From contig OX328105.1 in the NCBI GenBank assembly GCA_946811185.2, positions 33,545,394 through 33,609,393 of the forward strand: a stretch of 64,000 nt of DNA. Direction: 5' to 3'. The notes beneath the pieces are model-generated. The model saw only the letters and a program-made list of their open reading frames with translations. It did no database searches and was not told the origin of the DNA. A program made the position numbers and the translations under genes. The first letter of the stretch is position 1; every line of letters starts with the position of its first letter. Below, in pieces: positions 10,001 to 19,463 of the stretch. Source of the DNA: Hippopus hippopus (lineage: Eukaryota; Mollusca; Bivalvia; Cardiida; Cardiidae).

Positions 10001-13000
10001 ATCTGCCTATGCCTGTCCTGCCTTTATAAATTTCAATAGAAACAAACTGTGTTTGTGAAACACTAATGCCCCAGCAACAGCCATTTTTCCGAAAACTGTG
10101 ACCTTGATATTTGACCTTGACTGATGACCTTGAACTTGGTACCATTAGAAAGATCTTGTCACAAGATATACATGTGAAATATGAAGGCCCTAGGTCTTAC
10201 CAATAAAAAAAATATGGCCAATGTAAAAGTTTTTGCTGACAAACGGACGCAGACTAACAGACAGGACAAAAATTACATGCCCCCAATCTATTGATGCAGG
10301 GATATTTAAAAAATGATTTACTTTGCTTTGATATCTCAAGGTGTAAACCAGTCCATGGGACAAGAGGTGATAGATATTGAAACATCTAAACCAACAAAAG
10401 AGGTGACAGAGAAAGCAGCTACATGCATTGTTGTTGAAAACAGTGATTCAGGTAAAAACAGTTTGTCTGTATAATCTGAAAAGAAGGGATGAGAGCAGTC
10501 TAGAGATGGTCATCATTGCTAGATCAGTTTATGTGAAACAATTGTAGAAGACTAAATTTACAAAGCATTTCCAAAATGAAAACACCATTCAAACTATCAA
10601 TCAAGCACTTCCTCAAAGTTCCTAATTAAGAAGCTAGGAATTCATTCATATTTCACAAAATTAATACATATATACCGTTCTCTATCAAAATAGCAAAAAG
10701 AAGTTGAAACAAGAAGGGTATCCAGGTCTGATATGGGTCAGATCTCTAAAGAACTACATTGGTTCTGTTGTCAAAAATCTTTGTGTGAAAGTACATAAAT
10801 GTAGTTTAGGGCCCTGCCAACTAGAGTTGGCTGAAGCCCTATAGTCTTCACTTAGTCGCACCATTTCTTTGACACACAATAACTTTCTCCATTATCAATG
10901 GATTTCAATGGCCAACAAAATGGCCACTACAATGAAATACTTTTTTAGGCACAGTAACTGCTTTTTCAACGGAATTTGTAATTCCATGGTTTTCATATTG
11001 ACCGACAATATGGGCTGTTTGATGAAAATTTTTTTGCAGGGCCCTATGTCAGTACACGACAGTTCTATTTACACTGCATCAAGTTGCAGTAAACATTTTG
11101 AGGTTGGGTTGTTAGAGTGAATTATTGTATTATTAACCCATTACCACAATCTTAAGTTTAAAAGACCCTGAAATAAATTGCCATGAGAAAACCTTGTTGG
11201 AAAAGGAGATACTTGTAACCAACATTTGCTCCTTTTCTTGCCAGGTTTGGTACACTTTCATAGATGATAATTTTTTTATACCCCTGCATGGAAGGTGGTG
11301 GCATATTGTAAGACTGGACCAAATTTAAAGCATTTGCAGAAAACAACGTAGATGTCGCTAAATTAATGATTTCAGTCTATGATCGGGTTGAAAACTTTGT
11401 ACAAAAAGGAGAAAATGCTGATAAATACCCCCCCCAGTGTTTTCAAAATGTGTTTTTCTCAGGGTTGTTAAAGGTCGGGATTGTGTGGTAAAAAGTTAAC
11501 TTATTTAGTTACAAGGCTCATATTTGGTATGTAAGTACATCTTATCAATGTGTTTCTAGTGAATGTCAAATTTTAAACCCTTAATTAAACCATGAAAACT
11601 TGATGTGAACACTTAACATTTTCCTCTCTCTCCTATGTGAATCTACTTACAAGTCTAATTTTTGTCTCGTCGATACACAAAAAGAAAATAGCTATTGCGG
11701 GGGCATTCATGTTTCATAAATGCATCTTGTTACCTGAATCTAATTTGTTAGTCTGCTAAGCCTTTGAATTTGGACCAGTCTAAAATTTTGAAGTTTGATA
11801 GAGTTAATGAAGTACTATGATTTTGAGTTCTTTAATATTGGTGTAAAATGAATCTGCCTTATAGACTTTTATTCTATTTTCAACATTACTGTGTATACTA
11901 CGCATGACCGTCCTTGCTTGTAATAACCCCAATTGAGAATAAGGTTGGATCTGCTTATGCCTGTCCAGCCCTTATTGGAACAGTGGCACCTGATCCAAGT
12001 ATTTATCTTATGTGTATAAAATGATGTGAATAACCATCATGAACCTCTAATACTGTCTTATTTATATTCGTTTACAGATTCAACCTCAATGTTGTCTGGA
12101 AAGAGGAAACCTGATGTGGATGATGGATTAGAGTAAGTTGTAGTACATTTTTTAGCTCGCCAGAGCACAAAATGCTCAAATGGAGTTTTGCAGATGGTCT
12201 GTCAACCTTTACCCTGTGTGCATGCTATAGGCAATAGATCAACATGAAAGTTGGTCGGAATGTTTGTCATGATAAATATCTTTGACAATACTGAATATGG
12301 GTCACCTCAGGTCAGTAGCTAGGTCACTAGATCAAATCTAGGAAAAAGGTATGTGCACCGCATAGGCCCAATGTGGCTTCAATATATTATGAGAATTGTT
12401 CAGAATGCTTGTCTTGATCATTATCTCAGATGGGTTTGAATTCGGTTCATCTTAGATTGAATGTAGGTCACTTGGTCAAATCGTTGACAAAACTTAAGTA
12501 CGCGACATTTCAGTCCAATGATCATGAAAACTGGTCAGAATGTTTTGTTGATAGGAGGAGGTTGAACGTGGGTCATGTTCTTTCAAATTTTTTGTCGCTC
12601 TGATGCAAAAACAAAGTCTGTGGCTTGGAAAAAAGTTGTTGCAATACTAGTGTGAGAAAGACAGGAAATGCATCACTGACATCCATGATAAGACCTAGCT
12701 GTGAAAATGGCTTGATTCCAATACAAATGATATTGTACCTGCAACCTATAGATCGCATAAGTCCAGTTTGGTACTTGCATTGTCATTGACAATATATAGA
12801 CTTTTACCAATTTGAAACAAAAATCATTGTTTCATTTCTATGCTCCAACATCATTAGATCGGAAGCATTTAGTTTATGCCCTGTCTGTTTTTCTGTTTGT
12901 CTACAAAATACTTTAACATTGGCTATAACTTTTGAAGGGTAAGTGATGAAGCTTTCATATTTTACATGTGTATTCCTTGTTGCAAGATGTTTTCTTTGAT

Positions 13001-13770
13001 AAAAGGTCATCTGTCAAGGTCAAATATCAAGGTCTCAAGGTCAAAAAAAAAAAGGCCCTTACAAAGCTTGTTAGCTCGGCTGTTTTCGAAGAAAACTTGA
13101 CCTATTGCTATAGCCTTGGCCTAGTCTTCTGGTGCATCGTCATTGTTGTGCAAAAACTTTGCATATTGTTATATCTCTGTTATTACTAAAAATATTTACT
13201 CGAAGCTTGGAGTATGTGTTCACTATCCAAAGAGCAATCCTTACTATCAAGGAAGACAATTCAGAATGGATTTTGTTTTTCAGAATTATGCCTACTTTTT
13301 GAACTGGACTTTTTATCCTCTATCAAGCACCCCACAGCCGAGCGTTGGCACCCACGTGCAGTGCACTTATTTTAATTTTTTTTTCCAGGTTGAAAGAAGA
13401 TGTTTATCGCTTAAGAAGAAAACTGCGAAAATTAGAGGAGAGAGTGGCTGCACTAGAATCCAAGAAAGCAACAGACGGACAAACTGACAAAATCTCAAAA
13501 CTCATCGACCACCTAGCAGAAACAGACGTTCAGAGCATCCTTACAACATTGGCAAAAGAAATATTTTCTGAGGACACCTTAATAAACTGTTCCAGAACTG
13601 GAAAGAAGACCTCAAAATGCTCAGGGACTCCCCGCCCACCTCTTGACGCCGAGAAGCTTTTGCAATTAGAAACAATTGTTAGGAAAAAGACCAAAATATC
13701 AAAAGAAACTTTCCACAAAAAGTTGGAAAATTTGCAGAAAACTCTACGACAGAAAAGGAAATTGTTTTAG
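3830..13770 (+). CDS. BEN-domain-like protein, six exons, 304 residues
   Basis: Coding exons are 3830-4007, 6801-6878, 9180-9290, 10341-10451, 12078-12132 and 13389-13770 (915 nt). Every junction has AG/GT and the phases are 1,1,1,1,2, all consistent. The chosen start has a good context (AGCATGG); the frame is open 24 nt upstream but lacks an earlier ATG. Residues 1-85 hold a compact module (YFLIQWEDRFLSVI, then GEIIRAIYGPKTYEAVI) like the N-termini of BEND5-type proteins. Residues 86-159 are two duplicated acidic linkers. Residues 179-204 form a charged coiled coil, and 213-302 resemble a BEN domain (TGKK, then PLDAEKLLQLETIVRKK and a basic helix). BEN domains bind DNA or protein in chromatin regulation. 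A nuclear role is inferred. Confidence 0.8.
4023..4660. mobile_element. Terminal-inverted-repeat element in intron 1
   Basis: The ends are inverted copies: AGATCTA..GGTCCTCGATGGTACCGCG on the left and CGCGGTACCAGCGAGGACC..TAGATCT on the right. A second, inner inverted pair with GGTACCGCG lies near 4250 and CGGCGAGGACTATG near 4340. It has no coding capacity, so it would be a non-autonomous DNA transposon. No clear target duplication was seen. Confidence 0.5.
4695..4790 (+). mobile_element. Family T fragment, arm B only
   Basis: Only the arm B end is kept: GTCATCTGCTATCTCTGAGT, then GAGTCTAAAATTTGTCG and a GGGAAGAGTTAA terminus. Confidence 0.6.
5218..5371 (+). mobile_element. Family T relative (CCCAAACAAG ends), deleted core
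   Basis: It starts at CCCCAAACAAGCCC, keeps CTTGAAAACACTGCAG, and ends GTCTGCAAAG..TTGTTTGGGAAAGGGTTAA. Internal deletions make it shorter than 2069-2281. Confidence 0.6.
5368..5584 (-). mobile_element. Family T copy, right end lost
   Basis: It shares TTAA with the previous copy. Arm B (TTGTAGACTTGTCCAAATTC) and the full core are present; arm A stops after TTTTTTCTCTCGGATC. Confidence 0.65.
5585..6540. other. Intronic DNA, nothing recognised
   Basis: No exon with both splice signals, and no repeat family I could assign. It is somewhat less AT-rich than the rest of the intron. Confidence 0.35.
6560..6720 (-). mobile_element. Degenerate family T copy
   Basis: GATAGAAAACAACATTGTGGGAAAG and CTTTCTCA..CCCACAATGTTTTCAAAA survive, as does an AAGGGTTAA terminus. 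It ends 80 bp before exon 2. Confidence 0.55.
6801..6878 (+). CDS. BEN-like gene, coding exon 2
   Basis: 78 nt, phase 1 in and out. It encodes DKKLLDKRAALPPKYSYD and completes the N-terminal module. It is flanked by TTTTTCCAG and GTAAAC. Confidence 0.8.
6925..7060 (+). mobile_element. Worn family T core
   Basis: GAGAAAATGCTTGCAACATGCATTTTCTCC is a mutated family T palindrome. The termini are gone. Confidence 0.45.
7347..7575 (-). mobile_element. Full-length family T MITE, Tb variant
   Basis: 229 bp between TTAA ends. The core palindrome is nearly perfect, and arm B has GTGACTGAAAATTTG. Confidence 0.9.
7846..8958 (+). mobile_element. Hairpin-ended family H element with tandem core
   Basis: The 5' end TTTTTAGCTCTACTGG carries a hairpin (CTGGCT/AGCCAG, 7856-7870). 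The 3' end has AGGCCCT-TC-AGGGCCT (8938-8953) followed by TCTAG|T, which is the Helitron signature of a hairpin plus CTRR. Between them are a GTCCGTC-rich stretch and six tandem units of about 155 bp. There is no coding capacity. The layout resembles DINE/HINE-type Helentron derivatives. Confidence 0.65.
7935..8890 (+). repeat. Six tandem units of about 155 bp
   Basis: Units start at TCTTG(C/T)TTACG near 7935, 8090, 8243, 8399, 8554 and 8709. The spacing is 153 to 156 bp, and a last partial unit follows. Shared blocks are AGTTTGTTTATCTCATCGAT, CAACCCTATTGATTTTGAAA and GGAAAAGTAGCCATTTCAAG. Confidence 0.9.
8994..9090 (+). mobile_element. Family T half copy, arm A
   Basis: It starts TTAACCCTTTCCCAAACAAT and stops just past the core centre (GCTGGTAATCAGCC). 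It lies 89 bp before exon 3. Confidence 0.7.
9180..9290 (+). CDS. BEN-like gene, coding exon 3
   Basis: 111 nt, phase 1-1, after CTCTAG and before GTAACA. It encodes VKESMRQQVTEVETPEPS and an acidic or polar tail. It is a tandem duplicate of exon 4. Being symmetric, it can be skipped without a frameshift. Confidence 0.75.
9736..9983 (-). mobile_element. Family T relative with AAATTG core
   Basis: It runs from TTATCCCTTTCCCAAAGGAC to GTAAAGGTTAA. The core GAAATTGTTGGTTACTGGCAATTTC places it with 2069-2281. Confidence 0.6.
10070..10315 (-). repeat. Possible family H remnant
   Basis: GACCTTGATATTTGACCTTG and a GACAAACGGACGCAGACTAACAGACAG stretch followed by ATGCCCCC are typical of bivalve-type hairpin-ended repeats. 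No clean termini were seen. Confidence 0.35.
10341..10451 (+). CDS. BEN-like gene, coding exon 4
   Basis: 111 nt, phase 1-1, CTCAAG acceptor and GTAAAA donor. It encodes VNQSMGQEVIDIETSKPTKE, matching exon 3 residue by residue over the first half. The flanking introns match as well. Confidence 0.75.
10810..11047. mobile_element. Possible short-TIR element
   Basis: TAGGGCCCTGCCAA on the left and TTTGCAGGGCCCTA on the right are inverted ends of about 11 bp around 240 bp. Flanking target copies are at best imperfect. Confidence 0.35.
11133..11275 (+). mobile_element. Family T copy, arm A and core
   Basis: TTAACCCATTACCACAATCT start. Worn core GGAGATACTTGTAACCAACATTTGCTCC. Arm B is missing. Confidence 0.6.
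11308..11499 (-). mobile_element. Family T copy with deleted half-core
   Basis: Arm B AGACTGGACCAAATTTAAAG and arm A TTGTGTGGTAAAAAGTTAA remain. The right half of the palindrome is replaced by a C run. Confidence 0.65.
11748..11807 (+). mobile_element. Family T end fragment, arm B
   Basis: TGAATTTGGACCAGTCTAAA to GATAGAGTTAA. Confidence 0.55.
12078..12132 (+). CDS. BEN-like gene, coding exon 5
   Basis: 55 nt, phase 1 in, phase 2 out, TTTACAG acceptor and GTAAGT donor. It encodes STSMLSGKRKPDVDDGL, with a short basic KRK that may act in nuclear import. Confidence 0.75.
12153..12590 (+). mobile_element. Old family H element in intron 5
   Basis: It starts TTTTTAGCTCGCCAGAGCAC. Internal units repeat the theme GAAAGTTGGTCGGAATGTTTGTC, then GGTCA..CTAGGTCACTAG, two to three times. 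It is the same family as 14217-14700 but more diverged, and the 3' hairpin is not clear. Confidence 0.55.
12880..13085 (+). repeat. Repeat remnant with AAGGTCAA stretch
   Basis: GTCAAGGTCAAATATCAAGGTC..AAGGTC followed by an A run resembles the interior of hairpin-ended elements elsewhere in the window. Its boundaries are unclear. Confidence 0.3.
13389..13770 (+). CDS. BEN-like gene, terminal coding exon
   Basis: 382 nt after a TTTTTTTCCAG acceptor, ending in TAG. It encodes the coiled coil (KLRKLEERVAALE) and the BEN-like domain with TGKK..PLDAEKL and a C-terminal run of basic helices (LQKTLRQKRKLF). The whole domain is in one exon. No AATAAA was seen close downstream, so the 3' end of the transcript is unknown. 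Confidence 0.82.
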
Positions 13771-13783
13771 AAAACAAAGGATG

Positions 13784-13980
13784 ATTATACCCCTGCAAAA
13801 CAAAATTTTTTGACGTATACTGGAATCAGCCTGTTTGTCCGTCCGTCTGTCTGTGTTCAAGAAATTTACTTTTGTTGCAAACTCCTCCCACACCTTTGCC
13901 ACCATTGAAATGAAACTTTGCATATACATTGATCATATGTTGATTTTTGCAAGATGCCATTAACTCCGCTTGATTGAAGA
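13784..13980 (+). repeat. Hairpin-element-like repeat after the stop codon
   Basis: ATACCCCTGCAAAACAAAAT, GTATACTGGAATCAGCCTGT and GTCCGTCCGTCTGTCTGTG are features of a repeat class in this window. A matching end may be the GGGGGTATCAAATCAC block at 14719-14735. Confidence 0.4.
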
Positions 13981-14209
13981 TTAACTCTTTACCAAACAAT
14001 CCCGACTTTTAACGACTCTGAGAAAGAAGCCTTTTGAAAACACTGTTGGAAAAGGAGAAAATGCTGGTGACCAGCATTTTCTCCTTTTCCCACAGTGTTT
14101 TCTACCCTTCCCAAACCAAATTTTAATTTCTTGGTCACCTTTATTTTGTCGTTTGCAGATGTTTTCAGTTTGGACCAGTCTAAAATTTTCATGTGTGGTA
14201 AAGAGTTAA
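13981..14209 (+). mobile_element. Full-length family T MITE, Tb variant
   Basis: 229 bp with intact TTAA ends. The core is near perfect, and arm B has CCCTTCCCAAACCAAATTTT. Confidence 0.92.
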
Positions 14210-14216
14210 GACACTT

Positions 14217-14700
14217 TTTTAGCTCACCTGAGTACGAAGTGCTCATGGTGAGCTATTGTGATCATGCTGTGTCCGTCATCCATCATGCATCATCCCTTGT
14301 CAACTTTTTACCTTGTGTACGCTCTAGAGGCCACATTTTCAGTCTGATACTCATGAAAGTTGGTCAGGATGTTTGCCTCGATGATATCTTGGACGAGTTC
14401 GAAAATGGGTTATGTCTGGTCAAAAACTATGTCACTAGGTCAAATCCTAGAAAAACCTTTTGTATGCTCTAGAGGCCACATTTTCAGTCGGATACTCGTG
14501 AAAGTTGGTCAGGATGTTTGTCTGGATGATATCTCGGATGAGTTCGAAAATGGGTCATGTCAGGTCAAAAACTAGGCCACTAGTTTGATGATGGGTAATG
14601 TCTGATAAAAAACTAGGTCACTGGGAAACTAGATGGTTCATGTTTGGTCAATAGAATCAGGTGATCGATTTCAGAGCCATCATGGCCCTTTTGTTTCCTT
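14217..14700 (+). mobile_element. Family H element with two tandem units
   Basis: It starts TTTTTTAGCTCACCTGAGTA. Two units of about 146 bp begin CTCTAGAGGCCACATTTTCA (near 14322 and 14468). It ends GAGCCATCATGGCCCTTTTG, a hairpin followed by a CTTTTG terminus. Confidence 0.6.
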
Positions 14701-14861
14701 AGAGTATCATGCGCTGGTGGGGGTATCAAATCACATTTAGTGACAGCTCTAGTTGTATTTTTGTTTTAGAGTATCTCAAGCCAATTGTTCAATGAGCGAT
14801 TTCAGTTAGAGCATGGTCAGTTAGGCCATAATGGTCACTTCCATTATAAGATTAAAAAAAC

Positions 14862-15089
14862 AATTCACTCTTTACCACACAAGAAAATTTAAGACTGGTC
14901 CAAATTGAAAGCATTTGCAGACAAAAGAAAAGTGACTGAACAATTGAAATTTGTTCTGGGAAGGGTAGAAAACACTGTGGGAAAAGGAGAAAATGCTGGT
15001 TACCAGCATTTTCTCCTCTTCCCACAGTGTTTTCAAGAGACTTCATTCTCAGGGGTGTCAAAAGTAGGGACTGTGTGGTAATGGGTTAA
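14862..15089 (-). mobile_element. Full-length family T MITE, Tb variant
   Basis: About 228 bp. The left TTAA is mutated to AATT, the right end is ATGGGTTAA, and the core is intact. Confidence 0.9.
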
Positions 15090-15129
15090 ATGTTCTACTA
15101 TACGAATTGTTCTTGAATCTCTATTTCAT

Positions 15130-15185
15130 GCCTGAAATACTGTTGAAAGCAGCATAAAGCACCATTCAATCAATCCTTATTTCAT
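15130..15185 (+). mobile_element. Family S SINE tail fragment
   Basis: CCTGAAATACTGTTGAAAGC..CACCATTCAATCAATCC is the 3' tail of the SINE. Confidence 0.5.
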
Positions 15186-15209
15186 GAGATTTTAATGCAT
15201 TTTGCACAT

Positions 15210-15680
15210 CTGCTTGCTTCATATTCATGAAGTATTCATGAATTTGTCCAGTTTAAAAACTACTCGGTGTTTCATGAAGTATTCATGAATACTATACAAG
15301 ACGATATTCGTGAAATTTCAAGAATATTAATTCATGAAGAGTTCATGAATAAGAAGTGAACAGAAAATGAGACATTAAGTTTGTGAATGAAAAAATGCAT
15401 GAAAACTTCATAAAAAGTGTATCGTCATAAAAATTCATGAATTCTTCATAAAGATAAACCAATGCTTCATTCATGATTTTTTTAAGAACTTGCACATGTT
15501 CTTGAATTATGAATGGTTCATGCATTGTATCCTTCATGAAGAATTCATGAACCATTATTTCACGATTTTTTGATGAATTTGTCTCATTTTCTGTTCACTT
15601 CTTATTCATGAAGTATTCATGAATTCAACTCATGAACACTTCATGTTGTTTTCATGAAATATTCATGAAGAATTCATAAA
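15210..15680. repeat. Long inverted repeat rich in TTCATGAA
   Basis: TTCATGAATAAGAAGTGAAC followed by AGAAAATGAGACA (near 15340-15374) reappears inverted near 15575-15612. Around both arms lie many copies of ATTCATGAA/TTCATGAAT. The region can fold back on itself over several hundred bases. No coding capacity was seen. Confidence 0.6.
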
Positions 15681-16112
15681 CACGACACAGGGGAACATTG
15701 GCTCCCAATAGCTGAAGTTTATTGGCTTATAATTCTAAGCTTGTTTCATTTTGTTTGAAGTATTACCAAGTCATGTATTGCTAAAGAATTAAAAGAGCAC
15801 TTCAATGTCCCGTGTTCGAATAGATCTGGCGCTCCTGCATGCAGAGAGCATACACAATACATTAGACATTCATTCATAGACCGTTGAAATTTGTTGTCGA
15901 TATTCATTTGGGATTCCCTCTAGTTTGTTTATATGTAGTTATTCATATGTTATGACCTTGCTCTGATATTGTTTCAAATAAGTTATTAGTTTGTTATATT
16001 TTAACCTCAAAGAATAAATCTGTCATGTTTTTGTACGAAATTATGAACTTTTTCAAAGTTTTGCAATTCATTCAAAATACGTTCCATCAATTTGCCATAG
16101 TGTAAAGGCACC

Positions 16113-16339
16113 TTAACTCTTTATCACACAATCTTGAGTTTTAACTACCTTGAGCAAGAAGGCTTTTTTAAACAGTAAGGAGAAGGAAAAAATGCTGGAA
16201 ACCTTTTCAAACCATGTTTATTACCCTTTCACAGACAAATTCCATGATTACATGAAATTTCATTAAAATTTTGTCAATTGCAAATGCTTTCAATTCAATT
16301 TGGATAGGTCTATAATTTTATCATTCAGTGAAGGGTAAC
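16113..16339 (+). mobile_element. Degenerate family T copy
   Basis: TTAACTCTTTATCACACAAT start. The core lacks its right half, and arm B GCAAATGCTTTCAATTCAAT is partly duplicated. Confidence 0.7.
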
Positions 16340-16522
16340 ATCACAACTAAGGGCAGACCACTTGGGGATCGTTATTCAAATCAACATGCTAAGTAATTAT
16401 GTTTTCGATGATGAAATGTACACAACTGCTTATTATTGATGACATTGTTGTTTCCAAAGTCCTTTGGGAATTTGAAACGTGCATGTTTGAAAGATGCCAT
16501 GTGCTAAAAGTAGAAGACTAAT

Positions 16523-16608
16523 GGTTTAATAAACAATCAGTTTTTAACAGACCTGATGAAGAAGACTTTTGAAAACAATGTGCTAAAAGGAAAAAATTCT
16601 GATAACTT
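16523..16608 (+). mobile_element. Family T half copy, arm A
   Basis: TTAATAAACAATCAGTTTTT to AAAATTCTGATAAC. The TIR is worn. Confidence 0.5.
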
Positions 16609-16736
16609 ATGTGCCTATTCAAAGACATCCTCCATCATTTGAGATACAATGGTTTATACTGGGATGTGACTGATGTCAGGCATGAGAACGGAGGAAATAC
16701 CCTGATCCCCCTCACATACTTCAGTAAATACATTGG

Positions 16737-16890
16737 GGTCCTGTATGTTTTGGAGGTAAATGTAGGTCTTGTAACCTGCAGGCCCCCAGTTTCAGCCTAG
16801 AAGCCCTGTTTTTTTCATGGGAGTGTGGTATGACTGAAATAATGTTGAAAGAGGCATAAAACGAAAGTTAATCAGTCAATAAATCACAAC
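16737..16890 (+). mobile_element. Family S SINE copy
   Basis: A tRNA-like segment (CTTGTAACCTGCAGGCCCCC) is followed by TATGACTGAAATAATGTTGA and a CAGTCAATAAA tail. The equivalent position at 42476 lacks it. Confidence 0.55.
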
Positions 16891-16941
16891 TAGACAGATC
16901 CTTATGAGCTGGGACAGATTTGAATCTTTATTTATGATGTA

Positions 16942-17167
16942 ACCCACACAGCAAAGTTTTCAACTCATCCATATTGAAGGCATTTACAGACAACAACTCG
17001 GATATTTTTCAAATGATAGTATTTGTCCTTATATAGGTAGAAAACATTATAGGGAAAGAAGAAAATGCTGGTTACCAGGTTTTTCTCCTTTTCCCACAAT
17101 TTTTTTCAGAAGTAGAAGCCTTCTATCTTAGGGTTGTTAAAAATCAGATTATGTGGTAAAGGGTCAA
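16942..17167 (-). mobile_element. Family T MITE copy
   Basis: Arm B TTTTCAACTCATCCATATTG, a core with mismatches, and a GTGGTAAAGGGTCAA end. It interrupts a family D repeat. Confidence 0.75.
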
Positions 17168-17227
17168 AAGGGAGGAAATCCTCTGAAGGGAGAAAAAAAT
17201 CACACCTCTCTTTATATGCATGCACCT

Positions 17228-17455
17228 TTAACCCTTTACCACACAATGACGACTTTTGACACCCCTGATAGAGAAGGCTTTTGAAAACATTGTGGGAAAA
17301 GGAGAAAATGCTGGTAACCAGCATTTTCTCCTTTTCCCACAATGTTTTCTACCCTATCAAAGAAAAATCATTTAATATGATCCACACTGAAACTGTCCTC
17401 TGCAAATGCTTTCATTTCGGACAGGTCTAAAATTGGTCGTGTGGTAAAGGGTTAA
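17228..17455 (+). mobile_element. Full-length family T MITE, Ta variant
   Basis: 228 bp with both TTAA and a perfect core. Arm B has CCTCTGCAAATGCTTTCATT. Confidence 0.92.
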
Positions 17456-18035
17456 TTTGAACAAATTTAAAAAAAACTTTCATCTGCTAAAGAGTTCTTA
17501 AGCCCTTACTGCATAAAAATGAATACCTGGCAGAGATAAGACAAAAAAAAATAGTGAGGGAAAACCTGCAACTGCATGTCATGACCAAGTCCATACAATA
17601 CAGCATCCCAAAAAAACAACCTCTGTCAAGGGTTTGTCAAATTTAATATCATAAAAGCAGAACCATGAGAGACCCCCTTGAAACCATTTCATCAATATTT
17701 AACATTATTTTGACAAGTTTTAACAATAAAGGACTACTTTGGATAATTTCATTCCACTACCTCTGCCCACCAATACAGGAAACAACTCACTTTTTGGTAC
17801 CATGCTTGTAGTATGAACTGTATGGTACTGTTTTAGGACAAGTTTTAGCTAGACCCAGCTTTGGGTATTCTGCACCAGAACTGGAACCATTCTTCTACAA
17901 AATCTATAAACTCTTATGTAATTTAAAATGTAAGTGGAACAAAGAAACCATCCTGAACTAACAAATATGAATTTTTATGCAGTTGCAAGCCTATCAAAAG
18001 GCATTGTGGTCAATGGAGCAACACCTACAACTTGG
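17456..18035. other. Non-coding stretch, nothing recognised
   Basis: No exon or repeat family was identified. Confidence 0.35.
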
Positions 18036-18193
18036 AACTCTTTACCAAATTTTGGACTTTTCCAAATCCCCAGTATTTACATACTACAATTTCACAGTGG
18101 TCCAAAGTGTTGAATTTGTCTCAGAAAGGAAAGAAAGCACTGCAGATACCACAGTTTTCTCCTTTTCCCACAAAGCATTCTTTCTCAAGGTCT
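18036..18193 (-). mobile_element. Degenerate family T copy
   Basis: CTCTTTACCAAATTTTGGAC start; TTTTCTCCTTTTCCCACAAA remains. It is cut off by the next copy. Confidence 0.55.
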
Positions 18194-18423
18194 TTAACTC
18201 TTTACCACACAATCCCTACTTTTAACGACCCTGAGAAAGAAGCCTTTTGAAAACATTGCGGGAAAAGGAGAAAATGCTGGTAACCAGCATTTTCTCCTTT
18301 TCCCACAATGTTTTCGACCCTTTCCAAAACAAACTTCAAATTTTCAGTAACTTTCATTTTGTCATCTGCAAAATGCTTTTAATTTGGACCAGTCTAAAAT
18401 TCTGTCGTTTGGTAAAGAGTTAA
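18194..18423 (+). mobile_element. Full-length family T MITE, Tb variant
   Basis: 230 bp with both TTAA. The core has one mismatch (ATTGCGGG). Confidence 0.92.
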
Positions 18424-18734
18424 AAAGGCATCTGTGTTTTGAAATGTCTATGGGAAAAAAAAGTTCTTAGCATATTAAATTGTCATGATGTAATTTCTCC
18501 TTTTGTCACACTGTTTTCAAAAAGTGTACTATGGCCAAATAAGAAAAAACATTGTAAAGGTAGAAGTAATTTATCAATTTATATTCTGCTCGGCTTCTGT
18601 TAACAAGTTGTAATGAAATGCAAATTGTTTATTAAAAATCTGAGGTCAAACTTTGAAATTAATATATTCATATGCATGACCCTTATAATTATCGAGGGTG
18701 CATCCTAATATGTAGACGACATCTCAGCCCTGTA

Positions 18735-18932
18735 ACTCTTGACCAATTACTAACCAATGACTGGGGAGAATTTTAGAAATATTGTGGGAAAAGGAGAAAA
18801 TGCTTGGTACCAAGCATTTTATCCTTTTCCCACATTGTTTTCTATCCTCTAAAGGACAAACCCCTTGATTTGAACCATATTTAATGTGTCATCTGCAAAT
18901 GGTTTCAATACAAATAAGTGACTCTACATTTA
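18735..18932 (+). mobile_element. Family T copy, left end worn
   Basis: The core variant GCTTGGTACCAAGC is still a perfect palindrome, so the mutations on its two sides match. Arm B is recognisable. Confidence 0.7.
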
Positions 18933-19162
18933 ACCCTCTACCAAACAACACATTTTTGAGAATTGTTTAAACTATAAATATTGGCAGTAAACAAATGAAA
19001 TGTGGCTCAAATGATCGAACTTGTCTTGGAAAGAGTAAGAAAACATTGCTGGAAAAGGATGAAATGCTAGTTACCACCATTTTATCCCTTTCCAACAATG
19101 TTTATCCACAAACTTTTTTTTTCAGGATTATTAAAATTTGGGATAGTGAGGCAAAGGGTTAA
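18930..19162 (-). mobile_element. Family T MITE, Ta variant
   Basis: It shares TTAA with the copy on its left. GTGGCTCAAATGATCGAACT is present, with core mismatches. Confidence 0.85.
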
Positions 19163-19230
19163 AGTACACTTCACAAAAGGCATAGTCAACGAACTATCTG
19201 CACTTTGTGGTATCAAAACCGGAATAGTTA

Positions 19231-19463
19231 TGAACTCTTTATCGAAAACGACAGTCTGAACTTGACCAAATTGAAAGCATTTTCAGACGGCAAATTAACT
19301 GTAGCTCAAATGATGATTTTTGTCTGTGATACCAGTTCATCAATATCATTCTTTCCGTCATTTTTCCTCAATATTCTATACCACTGAAAGAAAAATCTCA
19401 TTACTTCAATAAAATTTTACTGGTTGTCTGCAAATGCTTTAAAGTTGTGTGATACAGAGTTAA
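19231..19463. mobile_element. Chimeric family T copy with arm B at both ends
   Basis: The left half is inverted arm B (GAACTTGACCAAATTGAAAG). The right half is arm B in plus sense (TTGTCTGCAAATGCTTTAAA, then AGAGTTAA). Arm A and most of the core are missing. Confidence 0.55.

Larger units (their letters stand above)
16650..17225 (+). repeat. Family D repeat carrying two insertions
   Basis: Blocks CCCCCTCACATACTTCAGTA, CAGATCCTTATGAGCTGGGA and GGAAATCCTCTGAAGGGAGA match 42409-42582 in order. Here a SINE (16737-16890) and a family T copy (16942-17167) interrupt them. Confidence 0.55.
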
